From Phytophthora hibernalis (taxonomy: Eukaryota; Oomycota; Peronosporomycetes; Peronosporales; Peronosporaceae), in the NCBI GenBank assembly GCA_012656075.1, contig JAAKBF010000001.1, forward strand, positions 496,001 to 560,000: DNA of 64,000 nt, in the 5' to 3' direction. Below, piece by piece: positions 33,434 to 44,676 of this stretch. Under the pieces are notes generated by a model. That model made no database searches. It saw only the letters and a list, made by a program, of their open reading frames with translations, and was not told where the DNA came from. Within the stretch, counting starts at the first letter, position 1. Each line of letters starts with the position of its first letter. Both the position numbers and the translations under genes were made by a program.

Positions 33434-33586
33434 ACACGCGAGTCACAAGACACAAACACATTTAGTTAGCTCAAAACAACTACCAGTCCACCAATTTTAT
33501 GAGGACATGCGCATGAAGCAGTGCAAGCGAGGAATACAATAGATATTACCGTTCTTGTGTCATGCTGACTGCAACATTCATGCTCT

Positions 33587-35011
33587 TCACATGCCCATAC
33601 TGCCGCCACCGCGTCCACTCGCCTCGCCTGATCGTTGACTCAAACTCTCGTAGAACTCAGTGAACAGGTCTCCAGATGCCAACTCTTCACTTGCGATGGC
33701 TAATGTGTCTGCCGTTCTGGCATGGTCTACACAGCGGCCACAAAAGCGTAGATGGCGCTTTAGAAGTTCTCCTGGGGTCGGATAAAGGTCAGTCGGTGTT
33801 TCACCCGGCAAGATGAGCAGACAAACTTGTAGCAGAGTTTACAACGGGCTCGACCTTCGCGCTTGACGGACGAATTCACGAGAGCTCCGGACGAATTCCT
33901 CTGAATTGAGCGCTTTTGGCACGACGTGCATTTCTCCAGTGAGCCCAAACCAGTCGACACTGATACAGGAACTTCTGCGATACCAGGGAGGGGGACACTC
34001 GGTTGAGTAGTGGCAGAGCTAGAAGTCGTGCTGGTCACATTCGACTGTGTAGGCGAGTTGATCCTGTTGGCTTCCACGACCGCAGCCACTGCGTTCTGCA
34101 TGGCGCGTTGTCTTCTAGCTTCACGGGAAGTTTTAGCCAGCCATGCCAACTTCTTCTTCTGCGCACACTCAGCAACCTCCGTCACAGAGATGATAGCGTC
34201 GGCCACCGACCTCACCACCAATGATCGGATGATCTTTCCACCAGGATTCAAAATCGCTCGAACGTACACATCCACTAGTCCTTCACGTTCTTGACGATAC
34301 AAAGCTCCCACGGACAGATTCGCTCGTACTCGTCCATCCAACACAGGAGTTTGTGGGAAATTCACCGAATGCAACAAGTGATACCCCACGCGTTCGCCTG
34401 TAGCTAACTCAGCCAATCCAGTCACCTCTAGATACACAAAGTCTCGGTTCTTAACCACAGGTTTCAGGACCTGAAGTTGTTCGTTCTCCATCCATTTCAC
34501 TGTAAGTGAGTGGAACGGGTCACTCGCAGAAGGTTCCACGATCGTCGCCAATACAGCTCCATCTGCCATATTATCCCCACATAGGACGACTTGACCCTCA
34601 TAGAGTCAAGTGTTGAGTTCACTGCTCCGTACATGGCGTCGTCCAAAGTACCAGCAATAGTCCCAACCGCCAATAGCAGTGGAAGGTCAGCAAGTGACGC
34701 GGCAGCTGCAGCCGTGACTTTGTCGGTGGTTCGTAATAATTGATGACGGTACTCCCTCTCCAACTCGTCCTGCGTGGCACCGCCCACTTTGCGTCGCTCT
34801 TTCAACGGTTGTTCCACGAACACCTGCACCCCTCCCCGTTGCTTGGTGGGTTTATAACGACGTTCATCCAGACGTCGCTGGTCCTCGAAAAGGTGTTTTC
34901 ATAGCTGCGCATTGAATCCTGCACGAACACGCGTGCGATTTCGCCCAGTTTGGCAGCGTCCCCCACCGAAAGCTGTAGTGGCCCGAACGGACTGGGCCCC
35001 CACGCCGGCAT
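33587..35011 (-). CDS. START-like/FYVE-like protein, paralogue 4
   Basis: About 475 residues after filling three one-base gaps (A run 34888-34891, C run 34575-34578, G run 33775-33778). Start 35011 (MPAWGPSPFGPLQLSVGDAA). Helical N-terminus (KLGEIARVFVQDSMRSYE), START-like core (LLLAVGTIAGTLDDAMYG, KNRDFVYLEVTGLAELATG, GYHLLHSVNFPQTP), a long Thr/Ser/Val linker, and a FYVE-like finger CTSCQKRS, CKLCYKFVCSSCRVKHRL, RFCGRCV. Longest of the four owing to the linker and a Gly-rich tail. Tail to tail with the protease gene, 153 bp apart. Confidence 0.82.
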
Positions 35012-35460
35012 TTTGGTTGACTAGAATATTGTTTTAATTGACAGAAAGGATGAATTGAATGAAGTGACGGGATCAGACGTTATTGTCGAGGTGCTGCGTG
35101 GGAGCCGGTAGCGCCGACCTGGGAATTAAGGTGTTGGTAACAGCTCAGACTGAGGCGCGTAGCCCACCGCTAGTATGGTACCAGAATTTTGGTACATGAA
35201 CATTAGGTCGGGTCGCTGAAGCTGTTGGGCGTGTTCCAGCACCCTGCGAATTTACTTGTGTCTCTCATGTGACAACAAGTGGCAAGACGTAAGTCGGCAG
35301 CGCGTACATGTCGGAGAAGATCGCACATAAATAGTATTAATAATGGACATCAGATACAGTACTACTGTAACTCTAGTTGCCACGATAGTACTTGTTAGTA
35401 GTATTTACAGGACCTCAGGAAACTATTATTTCAATAGTATAATACGCTACTATACGGCTC
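35012..35460. other. Intergenic
   Basis: 5' flank of paralogue 4; no coding signal. 35330-35460 is rich in short inverted tracts (agtactactgtaac, acttgttagtagta, aatagtataatacg). Confidence 0.4.
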
Positions 35461-35694
35461 TTGAAGTACTATCCGCTGTGCGATACGATCCGCTTTGGTA
35501 TCGGCCACTTCACGACTGAGGAGGAGATCGACTACGTCGATGACCTGTACGTCAAGCACGTGACGTGTTTACGCGAGATGCTCCTCACAGCAGATGAATA
35601 TGGCGTGGTGGAACGTGAGCCGCCAACAAATATGGAGGGGACAGATATACAATTGGAGTTCAAGAAGAACGCAGATATGTATAAAATTGAGTAA
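35461..35694 (+). pseudogene. Cysteine desulfurase (NFS1/IscS) C-terminal fragment
   Basis: Frame encodes IRFGIGHFTTEEEIDYVDD, then VKHVTCLREM, matching the final helices of NFS1/IscS-type cysteine desulfurases, which end with a RFG.GRFT.EEEIDY block and a KHV..LREMSPL block. There is no ATG and no upstream pyridoxal-phosphate domain, so it is a displaced fragment. The last ~30 codons do not match and are probably chance. A functional copy is presumably elsewhere in the genome. Confidence 0.6.
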
Positions 35695-35709
35695 TTAGAG
35701 AACTTGGAA

Positions 35710-36490
35710 CCTGACTCGACCATTTAGCTGGTACTTCTGCTGGGGTGCTGCGGCTTCTTCTGTGCTGACGACGTCTGCGAAGCTGCGTGCTCATTCTCGC
35801 AACACTGGCCTGGAGCTCGCCCATCATGGTCGTGAGTCGGTCGATCTTCGACGAACCTTGTAATTGTCTGGGTCGACAGCATCGCGATTTTTCATTACCA
35901 TGTCGTTCATTGCCAGCAAGGACTGCGACAGGATTTCCGATGGGGGTTCAACTCTGACGGGGATTCCCACTGTTGCGAGCCTTGCTGCATGTCCACGAAG
36001 GCATCCTGTAGATTACCGGTATTCTCGAAGACATCTTTTTGAGTGCCGGCGACCGGCCTAATCTCACCCTTCAGGTAGTTGCCGAACGCTCGCTCCCAGA
36101 TGTCCCCTTTGAATTAAACGAAGACACTCAAGAAGACCCGATCCAGCTGACCGGTCTTAAAAGATGGCCATTAAAGAAGAGCCCCTTCAGTGGTGAGCTT
36201 CGACCTTTGTCGTCCGGGTGGGTTCGTGCCTTCATGTTGTAGATCTGCATCGCTATATACAGCAGTTTCTCCAACCTGTTTGGCTTGTCGTCCGGGAGAA
36301 GCCTACCACCGTGCAGAGGGACCGACGAAGAAATCACGCTGTAGCTGTCGGTGCTCACGACGGAAGTGAACCGAGAAATCACATGTACCGATCCGACAAA
36401 CACAGCAAAATGCACACACAAAACATCAGTCGAGTGCTGCCTTTCTGCCGAGCAGGCGAGCGAAGCTGGGCCCATCTCTCTTGTCAATCT
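35710..36490 (-). pseudogene. Degenerate coding remnant, unrecognised
   Basis: The minus strand shows protein-like stretches in alternating frames: KLLYIAMQIYNMKARTHPDD, NLQDAFVDMQQGSQ, PPSEILSQSLLAMNDMVMKN, KIDRLTTMMGELQASVARMS. Taken together these look like one decayed helical protein, but stops and shifts separate them. I do not recognise the family; an oomycete transposon protein is possible. Confidence 0.35.
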
Positions 36491-36599
36491 TGCGAGAGAG
36501 CTGCGCGCTGACGGTCCTCCGAAGGTGGTTTGAATGTAGAAGGAACGGTCAGTGATTTCTCTCTAATCAAACCGTTTCCAGATAGGATCCAGAGTAATT

Positions 36600-38517
36600 T
36601 GCCGCAGCGGCGCGCGCCCAGAATTTGTAGTCTGGTTATGCCAGGTCTACGCGTTCCAGATCTCCCGTCAGAAACTATTCACGCAGGGGACACAATAGAG
36701 TATTACGCTATGGGGTTCACTCAAGAGGTCACCGCCAGTCTGTGGTTCTTCGTGTGAGTGACGCTGAAGGCGAGTCATTCCCGCTAGCGGTGGATACGGG
36801 GAGGTTCTACCATTGACGATCATGCTCAAGCATCACTGTGACCGCTTCGGAAGCCGATTCAAGCACGATTTCGTCACGTGACACAAGCTGCGGACATTCC
36901 GCCTTGTAGCAGGGATCTGGAATGCTTCAACCCGAGCCAACACTCTGACACGGCCCTGCCAGGCGCGCTTCTAGAAGCATTAGAGGCAGCTATCTGTCTG
37001 CATCGTACCACACGCGAGGAAATTGTAGAGAATTGGTCGCAGCAGTCGTCCGACTGCGCGGACAGATCATAGCAAATTTCAGGGGCTTTACGCCCGTCCA
37101 GGACCACAAATACTTCTCCGGAAGTAGTGCCACCAGGTCAGCTGGCCTCCGATACAAATTAAGCCAGTGATTCATGCGAGGAAATTGAGGAGATTTGGTC
37201 GCAGCAGTCGTCCGAGTGAACGCAGCAAAGTGCAGAGACATCGCGCCCGTCCAGGATCGCCAATATTGATTGGGAAGAAGTGCAACCTGTTCCGACGGCA
37301 TCCAATATGAATGAAGCTAGTCATTCGTGCGAGGAAAAATCTGCCCAGTCCTGTAGCACGACAGTGACCTCCACGATCGATTTGGTGCAGGCGGACACTG
37401 ATGACGACCCTGCAACTGGCGAGGGTCAAGCAGGAGCTGGCAGCTCGGAGGCAGCAGCACCCAGCGATAGCGATTTGCTCGAAGTGAGCAAGTACATGCA
37501 AACCATTCCTACGCGATACCAGCGGGTCAAAATAAGGCATCGGGTGAAGAAACGGCCTGGAAATTGATCGGTCAATAGCTCCAGGAAACGCCGCTACCAA
37601 TATAAGTGTGGTATAACGCGCAGATCTACCACGCAAAGACAAAAGATCAAGGAATTGCTGCAGATCTCAGGAATTCAGCCACGGTTATGAGCGTTTCATG
37701 TTCGGCGTCCTGTGTTTCACGAAGCTGTTGTCGATGAGCGCTCCGTCCTTTCGGACGTACCGTGGTCAACTGATGTTTCCTTCATAACTGAGTGTGTCAT
37801 CCCCAGTGAATTAATCTTCCCGGGCACTGGCGAATTCGACAAATGCCATTGCGTTGGAGACTGCTCTATGGATACGTGCGCAAATGCTGCGTCGGCCGTG
37901 TACCGCACAACGGGTTGCTGTAAACTTGAGGCGCCCTGCAGCAATGCACCGCGGGAACGGCCGACGTTGAAGCTGTTCGACACAGGTCGTGTCGGTCTCG
38001 GAGTCTACACTACCACTAATCTTGAGGTGGGGGCATCATCGGGGAGTACGCGGAAAGCTGAGCGATTACGACATGATAGTACCAGGCCAGCCAGTCAACG
38101 CTATAAAAGGCAATACCGGGTACACGCTCTTGCATCCATGTCCACCAGGAAGAAGTATGTGTACGTGGAGGCCGCTTTGGGCGGGTTCACAACACGTATG
38201 CATGCGAGCCAAATGCTGCTTTTGTCGAGCAGCAGAACCGGACCAGCGTGAAAGTGTTAGTCAAAATGATCAAGTTCGTCAAAGCGGGCGCGCAGATCAC
38301 CGTGAACTACGGTGACGAACTCCGGTTCACGTGTGCATACGAATATGCTGGGCTAACCAAACTAAAGGAGGGGCAGCCGAAGACAATGAGTAGTCTCAGT
38401 AGGTTTTCTCGCATGCAGACGCAAGTATGTGTTGCTGGGGAGCGAATAATACATGGGCGGCATTGTCATTACTTTGAACAGAAGCGCTGGAAGTCATTTA
38501 GGAACTTATTTTCATAA
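36600..38517 (+). pseudogene. SET-domain protein, decayed
   Basis: Fragments of one protein in several frames. 5' part: RGHRQSVVLRVSDAEGESF and LPLTIMLKHHCDRFG. Middle: acidic linker (QADTDDDPATGEGQ). Then a Cys-rich pre-SET (CHCVGDCSMDTCANAAS) and a SET core (VYTTTNLEVG, KGNTGYTLL, KKYVYVEAALGGF, ACEPNAAFVEQQNRTS, QITVNYGDEL, the last being the usual post-NH[SN]C tyrosine region). SET domains transfer methyl groups to histone lysines. Some frame breaks lie in G runs (for example 38029-38033), but a TGA near 36878-36880 replaces an expected Trp, and stops lie in the tandem repeat at 37010-37330, so the gene is probably dead. The NHxC motif is also damaged. Confidence 0.65.
37010..37330 (+). 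repeat. Two-copy ~164-bp tandem repeat inside the SET pseudogene
   Basis: gcgaggaaatt...ttggtcgcagcagtcgtcc occurs at about 37015 and again at about 37177, with shared cgcccgtccaggat/c further on; a third partial start (gtgcgaggaaa) occurs near 37329. Confidence 0.75.
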
Positions 38518-38680
38518 GCTTCCAGCACATGGGTATCCAATAGTATGGTTACGACCTCGGGTGAAAACAAGTGTATAATACCTGTTGTACCGGTGTCATA
38601 TAAGGAAACTAACAGAACAATATTTCCTCGCTCGCGAACATGTGTCGACTACATAATGATCTCTTGGAGACATTTCTCTT
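38518..38680. other. Spacer
   Basis: Nothing recognised. Confidence 0.3.
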
Positions 38681-39212
38681 TCAGCGAAACGTAGATGAGA
38701 AGATGATGCGCCCAAAAGCGACGAGCGTGCTAAACCCTCGTTTGCTCGGTGGTGCCACGCGTGGTGGCTGAGAAACCACCTGTCCTGAACTAAATGAAAG
38801 GTCTTCGCGGGTGTGATGGATCAATCCAGACTTGAGCGGGTCGAATGGCTCGAGGTCGTCCACCGCTGTCAGCTTCTTCTGTTTGTTTCTTTTTCTTTCG
38901 GCTAACAAGCACGGTCCTTCCGTTGCTCTCTACGTTATCGGTAACTCAGAGAGCGTAGAGGGCGTGCACAGACGTTCCGAAGACATAGCAGTAGTTGCAT
39001 GCACACCATTTGTTGGTGACGTCCACCAGCCAGCCACACCACGGCTGGCCCTCTACTTCTATCCGCACAACTTCCAAGTACTTTTGGTTAAGGTGCAATG
39101 GTAGCGTTAAGCTTATCAGATTTGAACAGGACAGGCGTGCCAGTCCAAGCTGAAACCACAATTTAACTCTTTGCATAGCATTCGCTTCGTGAATCACGAA
39201 TCGTGATGCCAT
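38681..39212 (-). pseudogene. MULE-type transposase C-terminal remnant
   Basis: Minus-strand text has VEGQPWCGWLVDVTNKWCAC followed by YCYVFGTSVHALYAL, a SWIM zinc finger (CxC...xH) as found at the C-terminus of Mutator-like transposases. A further frame has KKKQTEEADSGGRPRAIRPA, the basic tail usual after it. The expected second Cys before the His is Ser here. No DDE domain remains. Confidence 0.5.
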
Positions 39213-39394
39213 CTCACGGAAAAAGTACGTTTCAAAATATATTTTCAGGGCTTCGATTATTACTTCGAAGTATCAAACTACAAACTACAGTATTATTGTG
39301 AATCCCGTCTAAATTTGCCGATGTTGGGTTTTCAGAAAAATCGCCAACGAATAGACGTTTTGCTCTGATTGGTCAAAGCTGTTTTTCTCTCCCT
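39213..39394. other. Spacer
   Basis: Nothing recognised; one acttcgaagta palindrome near 39263. Confidence 0.3.
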
Positions 39395-39905
39395 GTGGCA
39401 GCCATTAGTCTGCAGGGCAGCAAGAGTCGCGGAAGCTCCAAGACCGCCGCGAGAGTTAACTCCGCAAGAGGCAGTAGCGGTGAGACCACCACCAGCGACG
39501 CCAGCGTGAGCAGTAGCAGCAAGCACTTCGCTGGTGATACTGACGTGGGCAGTAGCAGTCAGACCTCCGCCAGCGAAACCGGCGTGAGCAGCTCAGGCAG
39601 CGAGACCTGCTGAGCAGTATCAGCGAGATCTCCGCCAACGACACCGGCGTGAGAAGCTTAGGCGTCGAGAACTTCATCAGCCAGACCTACGCGAGCGACA
39701 GCAGCGAGACCTCCACCAGCGACGCCATCGACGCCGGCGTGGGCAGCTCTTGCAGTCAGACCCCCACCAGCGACGCCGGCGTGAGCAGCACTTGCAGAGA
39801 GACCTCCGCCAGCGACACCTCCAGCAGCGACACCTGCGTGAGCAGTAGCAGCGAGACGTTTGCCTGCGACGTCTGCGTTGGTGGCAGCATAACGCGGCGG
39901 TTTGC
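39395..39905. repeat. Serine-rich coding-like minisatellite
   Basis: About 10-12 degenerate units of 36-45 bp around gcagtagcagcgagacctcc and gccagcgacaccgg. In the plus frame they read as SSS.ETSASDTGV-type repeats, broken by a stop near 39611. Could be a remnant of a Ser/Thr-rich surface protein or simple expansion. Confidence 0.7.
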
Positions 39906-40034
39906 ACTAATTTGACGGGTGATCACGTGCGGTATGTATAGCTTACACCTATTGATCATTATCACTTACTCACACGATTGCGTATTGGTGGTTTTGTTGT
40001 GGATAATGTAGCTGCAGGTCTAATATCTTAACGT

Positions 40035-40385
40035 TTGCCGCACAATAAGGAAGAGGCAGTCACGAGGCAGCATGCTCATCCTAACACTCTCTTCCATTGC
40101 CTCTACGGTTTTTACTGTCTCGGATTTTCGCGTGTAGAGCTCTCTCACATCTACCACAAGTCGGTCAAGACAATTGGAAATTGGATTAACACTTATGAGG
40201 AGACTGGCACCAACCAACGGTCTCACACAAGCACCGGTATAAGGTTTTTACTCGCGCATCAACAGTGGCTGTGCACCAAATGTTGCGCTATTAGCAGCAA
40301 CGTCTTCCAGTACGTTTCCGGAAGCGTCTCGCTGTCCGATGGTATTCTTTCGGTGCTGATCTCCCGCCTGTATAGTGTCCAATGA
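40035..40385 (+). pseudogene. Transposase N-terminal helix-turn-helix fragment
   Basis: Frame shows LYGFYCLGFSRVELSHIYHK followed by SVKTIGNWINTYEETGTNQR, the tandem HTH of IS630/Tc1-type transposases (YxSGxSRxELAxxxxxSxKTVxxWxxxYxxTG). The catalytic DDE half is absent; after about codon 80 the frame degrades. Confidence 0.5.
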
Positions 40386-40801
40386 AACACGGACTCGCTG
40401 ACGCTCAGAATGCTCAGAAGGTGGCGTAGAATGAGGTGGGGTCCTTGGCCGTACTGGGTATGATGACACACGCACATTTGAGTGCGAAACCGAAAGTGGC
40501 GTCCCTCGATTAAGCGCTGGTAGTCGAGCTGTCAACGGTGATACATGAGACACGGAAGCGATGTCTTGTCGGCTAGCTGATGCTGCAGTAAGTCCGCCCT
40601 CTTCGCTTTCGTCGGCCATGCTTCTCTCGTTGCTTCCTCTCGTTTGATCTGGCTGTAAATGATGTTGGCCACATAAAGAACTTGGAAAATCGAAAAAAAT
40701 ATGCTTTTGCAAAAGTTGGGTCTGTTCTCTGTCGGTTCATTCAAAGAACCAACCTCGGAAATTTTGAACAGAACGCACAATAATACAAGTAGTACTATCA
40801 A
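40386..40801. other. No supported gene
   Basis: A 154-codon minus frame (40248-40712) with a Ser/Pro-rich composition overlaps the transposase fragment antisense; its status is unclear. Confidence 0.3.
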
Positions 40802-41008
40802 CCCTCTAGTAACCTAGAGTTCTGTCTGTCCGTCCGTCCGTCTGTCCGTCCTGCCACTGCCCATCTACCTGCCTTTTCGCATGTCTGCGGGGCTCCTTCC
40901 CATACTACGTTCACCTTTTATACGGACTGGTACTCCCTTCCTGACTGCCCAAATGTTTCAGGAAATTACAAAAATGACCGAACGTGACGGTTTAAAATCG
41001 GACTTAAC
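40802..41008 (+). repeat. Direct repeat A flanking the satellite
   Basis: Starts ccctctagtaacctagagtt and contains (tctgtccgtccg)n, then ggaaattacaaaaatgaccg near its end. Matches 42760-42977 in the same orientation with a few indels. Confidence 0.85.
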
Positions 41009-41479
41009 TGCGAACAACTGTGACACAGACTGCGATCGGTAGCATGACCCTATCCGCTCTTCCCATTGGCTGAAAGGTAAACATTTCTGTAGGAGAACGA
41101 AACAAACCGATTGGTCAATAACCGCGTGGTCGGCCCTGCTGTGATGATACATATTACAAAATCAAAACAAGACCTGGCGTACAGACTGAAAATCGGGCGC
41201 AGTAGGAGCTTTTCTGTAATATCTTTCCAGCCCGGGCCAGGCCATTTTGACGCTGCCCGCATATAGCGCACTCTACACGACGCTTTTACAACATTTTTAC
41301 GCTGTATGCTGTACTCGCGGACGTTGGGGCATGCTATTGGTCAAGTAATCAACACACACGTATACTGTACACTATATACGGTTCTCCGCGACATACTATA
41401 CTCTGAATACGGTTGTACAATAGTGTATAGTATACCATTTAAGCCGTATAATGCGTAATGTGTACCACAGAGTCCTGTT

Positions 41480-42440
41480 TAGTGTAGCGTATCGCACTTG
41501 GACGTTAAACACTGGCATCCCACACTATACACTGGCACTCTATACATTATATCGCTATAAACTATACACTGACACGCTATAGACGGGAACGTTATAGAAG
41601 TGCACGCTATACGCAATATACTATACTCCGGACGCTGATACCCTGGCACGCTACATAATATACTGAACGCTGTAATCATACGCTGGGACGCTATACAATA
41701 TACACTGAAACACTTTTCACTATACACTATAAGCGTCATACGCAGATGGGCGCTATACGCTGGCATCACTATATTCAGTATACACAGACACGCTAAGCAC
41801 TATGCACTCACACGCAATATTTTTACAGTGGTACACTATACGTTGTCCTGGCAAATTACACATGATTGGTTGGCACGCTATACACTATACACCGACGCGC
41901 TGTCCACCGGCACGCTATACACTTTACCCTGGCACGCTGTCAACTTACATGGTATAAACGATACACTGACATGACACGCTGTACACTGGCTCGCTATACA
42001 CTATACACGGGTGCGGCGCGCTGTAAACCACACTCAATAAACTATACACTGACGCGCTGTATGGAACGCTATAATTTACCGGCTGGCACGCTGTACACTA
42101 TTCACTGGCAGGCGCACTATACATTACAGGCTGTCACGCTATACAGTACAGACTGACACGCTTCACAGTATACACTGGCACGTTTTATGCACAGGCGAGC
42201 ACTATGCATTATAAGCTTCCACTGCTTAGCTGTGACGAGCCGTTGTGATCAATAGAGTATGCACTACCCACACGCAAGCTGCACGAATATTAATTAGCAA
42301 CTATATACCCACTCTTTAGTGTACAGTCTACTGTATTCACTGACGCACCCGCAAGCTGCACGAGCATTAATCAACAGTGCTACTATACACAGTATACGCG
42401 GTCGCGCGCTATACAGTATAGTATAGGTACCCTTACTGGT
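41480..42440. repeat. Degenerate satellite of ctatacac/cacgct units
   Basis: About 960 bp made of variants of 'cacgctatacactatacactgg' broken into 12-24 bp pieces: ctatacactggcac, acgctatac, cactatacac. Dozens of copies, no coding content. Lies wholly between direct repeats A and B. Confidence 0.85.
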
Positions 42441-42759
42441 GCTAAACGCACCGAAAACCCTGAGGTGTGAGATACGCGGAGCACGGGTGTGTTTGTAAGT
42501 GAATTCTGGCAAATTATTATTATTCAGTGTGTAATTACGCCTACGTACGCGCGTTGCCTACATCCTCGACTAACTTTGTCCTCGTTAAAAGCACGCTACT
42601 CAGTGTACCGCTTCAGCCTACACTAAACCTTTTAACTATTTAACATTTTTAACACGTAAATGCACCAAAAAAACTCGCCGCAGCGAAGCGGAGGCGCCAC
42701 CTATTCCAACAAACCATGCCTACCGCGTCCGCGTAGCTGGCGCCCAGAGAGCTAGTTCT

Positions 42760-42977
42760 CCCTCTGTTAACCGAGAGTCCTGTCTGTCCGTCCGTCCGTC
42801 TGTCCGTCCTGCTACTGCCCATCTACCTGCCTTTACTGTCTTTTTGCATGTTTTTAGGAGGCTCCTTCTCAAACTATGTTCACCTTTTGTACGGACTGGC
42901 ATTATCTTTCTGACTGCCCAAATGTTTCAGGAAATTACAAAAATGACCGAGCGTGACGGTTTAAAATCGGACTTAAT
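42760..42977 (+). repeat. Direct repeat B flanking the satellite
   Basis: Starts ccctctgttaaccgagagtc and ends gtgacggtttaaaatcggac; partner of 40802-41008, 1958 bp apart. Confidence 0.85.
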
Positions 42978-44676
42978 CGGATCGTACTTAATTGTGAGCC
43001 CCGCTTCCCGCCACAAATTGACACTCGACCGACGGCGGAGCAAGGAAGCGAGCGGACGGCGCTGCGTCTACAGGGCCAAGGAGCGCGCGGCAGCTGCAGA
43101 GGACTTTACCAGCGTACGTATATGTGTAAATGTATTTAATAAACCACTTTACGGTTTCGGGAGTTCCGCCTGTTGGGATAACTGGTACCTTCAGGGCAGT
43201 TCGAGGTTATATTGGCATAGAATTAGGGGTAGACTAGTGCCTATTTAGGATCCTAGCGACGCTTATTTGGGAGGCCCTGAGTTGTTGACAGAGGGCCGCC
43301 ATACCCGTGTCACGGCCATGTAGTCGAGACAACCCAGTGGCCGCATAGACGCCGGACAGTCGCTCTGAAGCCACAACATTATTATTTTACTATTTGTATC
43401 TGATTTGATTATTGGGTATGAAAGTACTATAGTACTGTGGATTGTATGCACTATTTCCGTTACTTTCCTTTGTAAGTGTATTAAATTACGCTTCTAGGAT
43501 AAGAAAGGCTGCAGCTGGCCCCCGCCGCCGTACTAAGAACTAACTCTGCCGCACCTTTTGCTCATCGGAGCCGCGACCCTGAGGCGCCCATGTCCGCCCT
43601 CCAGCGGCATGGGAAGTCTCATACCAACCCGGGGTAGTGAGGCGGATCCATGTGGCGATAAAAGCCGACTTGGTCGGGCCGCCCGCCTCACCCCGGACCA
43701 GTGGTCTGTGCATGGGACCGGGCACTTTGGATAGAAACCTCCAAAGTTGCTTCTGTGTCCGCGGCAGGGTAGTCTCCTGGCACGGGTACATAACCCGGGC
43801 CGAGTCACTTTGAACGGTGACTTGAGGGTTTATGGCTTACCTTTTGCTTTGCAATTGGAACCGCTTACCGCATGTTAACAATCCAAATTGGGCGGCCCTG
43901 TGCTACTCGGTTATCTCAAGTGATTGCATCACCTACAAGGACGTGATTCGTACTAGATTTGGTTAATTGCAAGCAATATTGTCTGTAATTGATTTATTTA
44001 GGCTATGAATTATGGCACTTGCGATCCTTCAATGCTTATGATGTCAGGGGAAGTTCCAACCATACACGTAAAAAGGAAAAAAAATACCCCAACAACTGAC
44101 ACCTTACCCCTTTACAACCAATAAAACGGTTACTTGCCTGAGCTGAATAAGCTTAGTGGCATTGAGCTGACACTCACCCACGGTCGCCAAAGGTAGTGAC
44201 TGGTGGGTTGTCGCTTCAGCACCAAAGAAAACTCGCTGCCGTCTCTCCAAAGGCATTGAGAGGCGGCCCAAAACGGCGAATCGTGCTTTAAAGGGGGAGT
44301 TCAGGAGGTGAGGGACGGAAAGTAGGAAAGGTTGGCTCGGAAGCTTGGCTATATGAGGCGTTTTACCGTCGCTTGGGCTGTAATTTGTAGTCAGAATAAT
44401 GAATATTGCGGATGTATTGCTTGCATGCCGTCGGTCTAATATGTTTCGCGTTCTTTCGTGGGTGCGGCGGTTGCTCAACGAGTCTGCTCATGAGGTCGTT
44501 CACGTAGGTGCGGACAGGGCGGATACAATTCCTGGGATGACTGGGTGATGCGTGAAGCATACTGTCCGTACAGTAGGTATGCATTTCTAGGGTACGTACA
44601 GCGTACATATGGTGACGTACTCCTTTAACCTTAACTAATTAATGTATTCCCGTCGCTAAGTAGGTGTGGCTGAACT
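42978..44676. other. Unassigned repetitive-looking sequence
   Basis: No supported gene. 43171 begins tgttgggataactgg, which resembles the start of an LTR, but no matching end or second copy is seen. Short frames at 43533-43808 and 44104-44478 (minus) have no recognisable domain. Confidence 0.35.

Noticed and set aside
10085..34891. Programmed ribosomal frameshifting as the cause of the frame breaks
   Set aside because: Too many unrelated genes, no common slippery heptamer, and all are single missing bases in various runs.
39395..39905. CRISPR array
   Set aside because: Units are degenerate, lack unique spacers, and the organism is eukaryotic; it is a minisatellite.
40248..40712. 154-codon minus-strand ORF
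   Set aside because: Ser/Pro-rich, overlaps the transposase fragment antisense, no support for expression or domain.
41480..42440. CRISPR or tRNA cluster
   Set aside because: Repeats are short and degenerate with no spacer structure and no cloverleaf.
42844..43248. 134-codon ORF
   Set aside because: Begins within direct repeat B, so it is probably repeat sequence read by chance.
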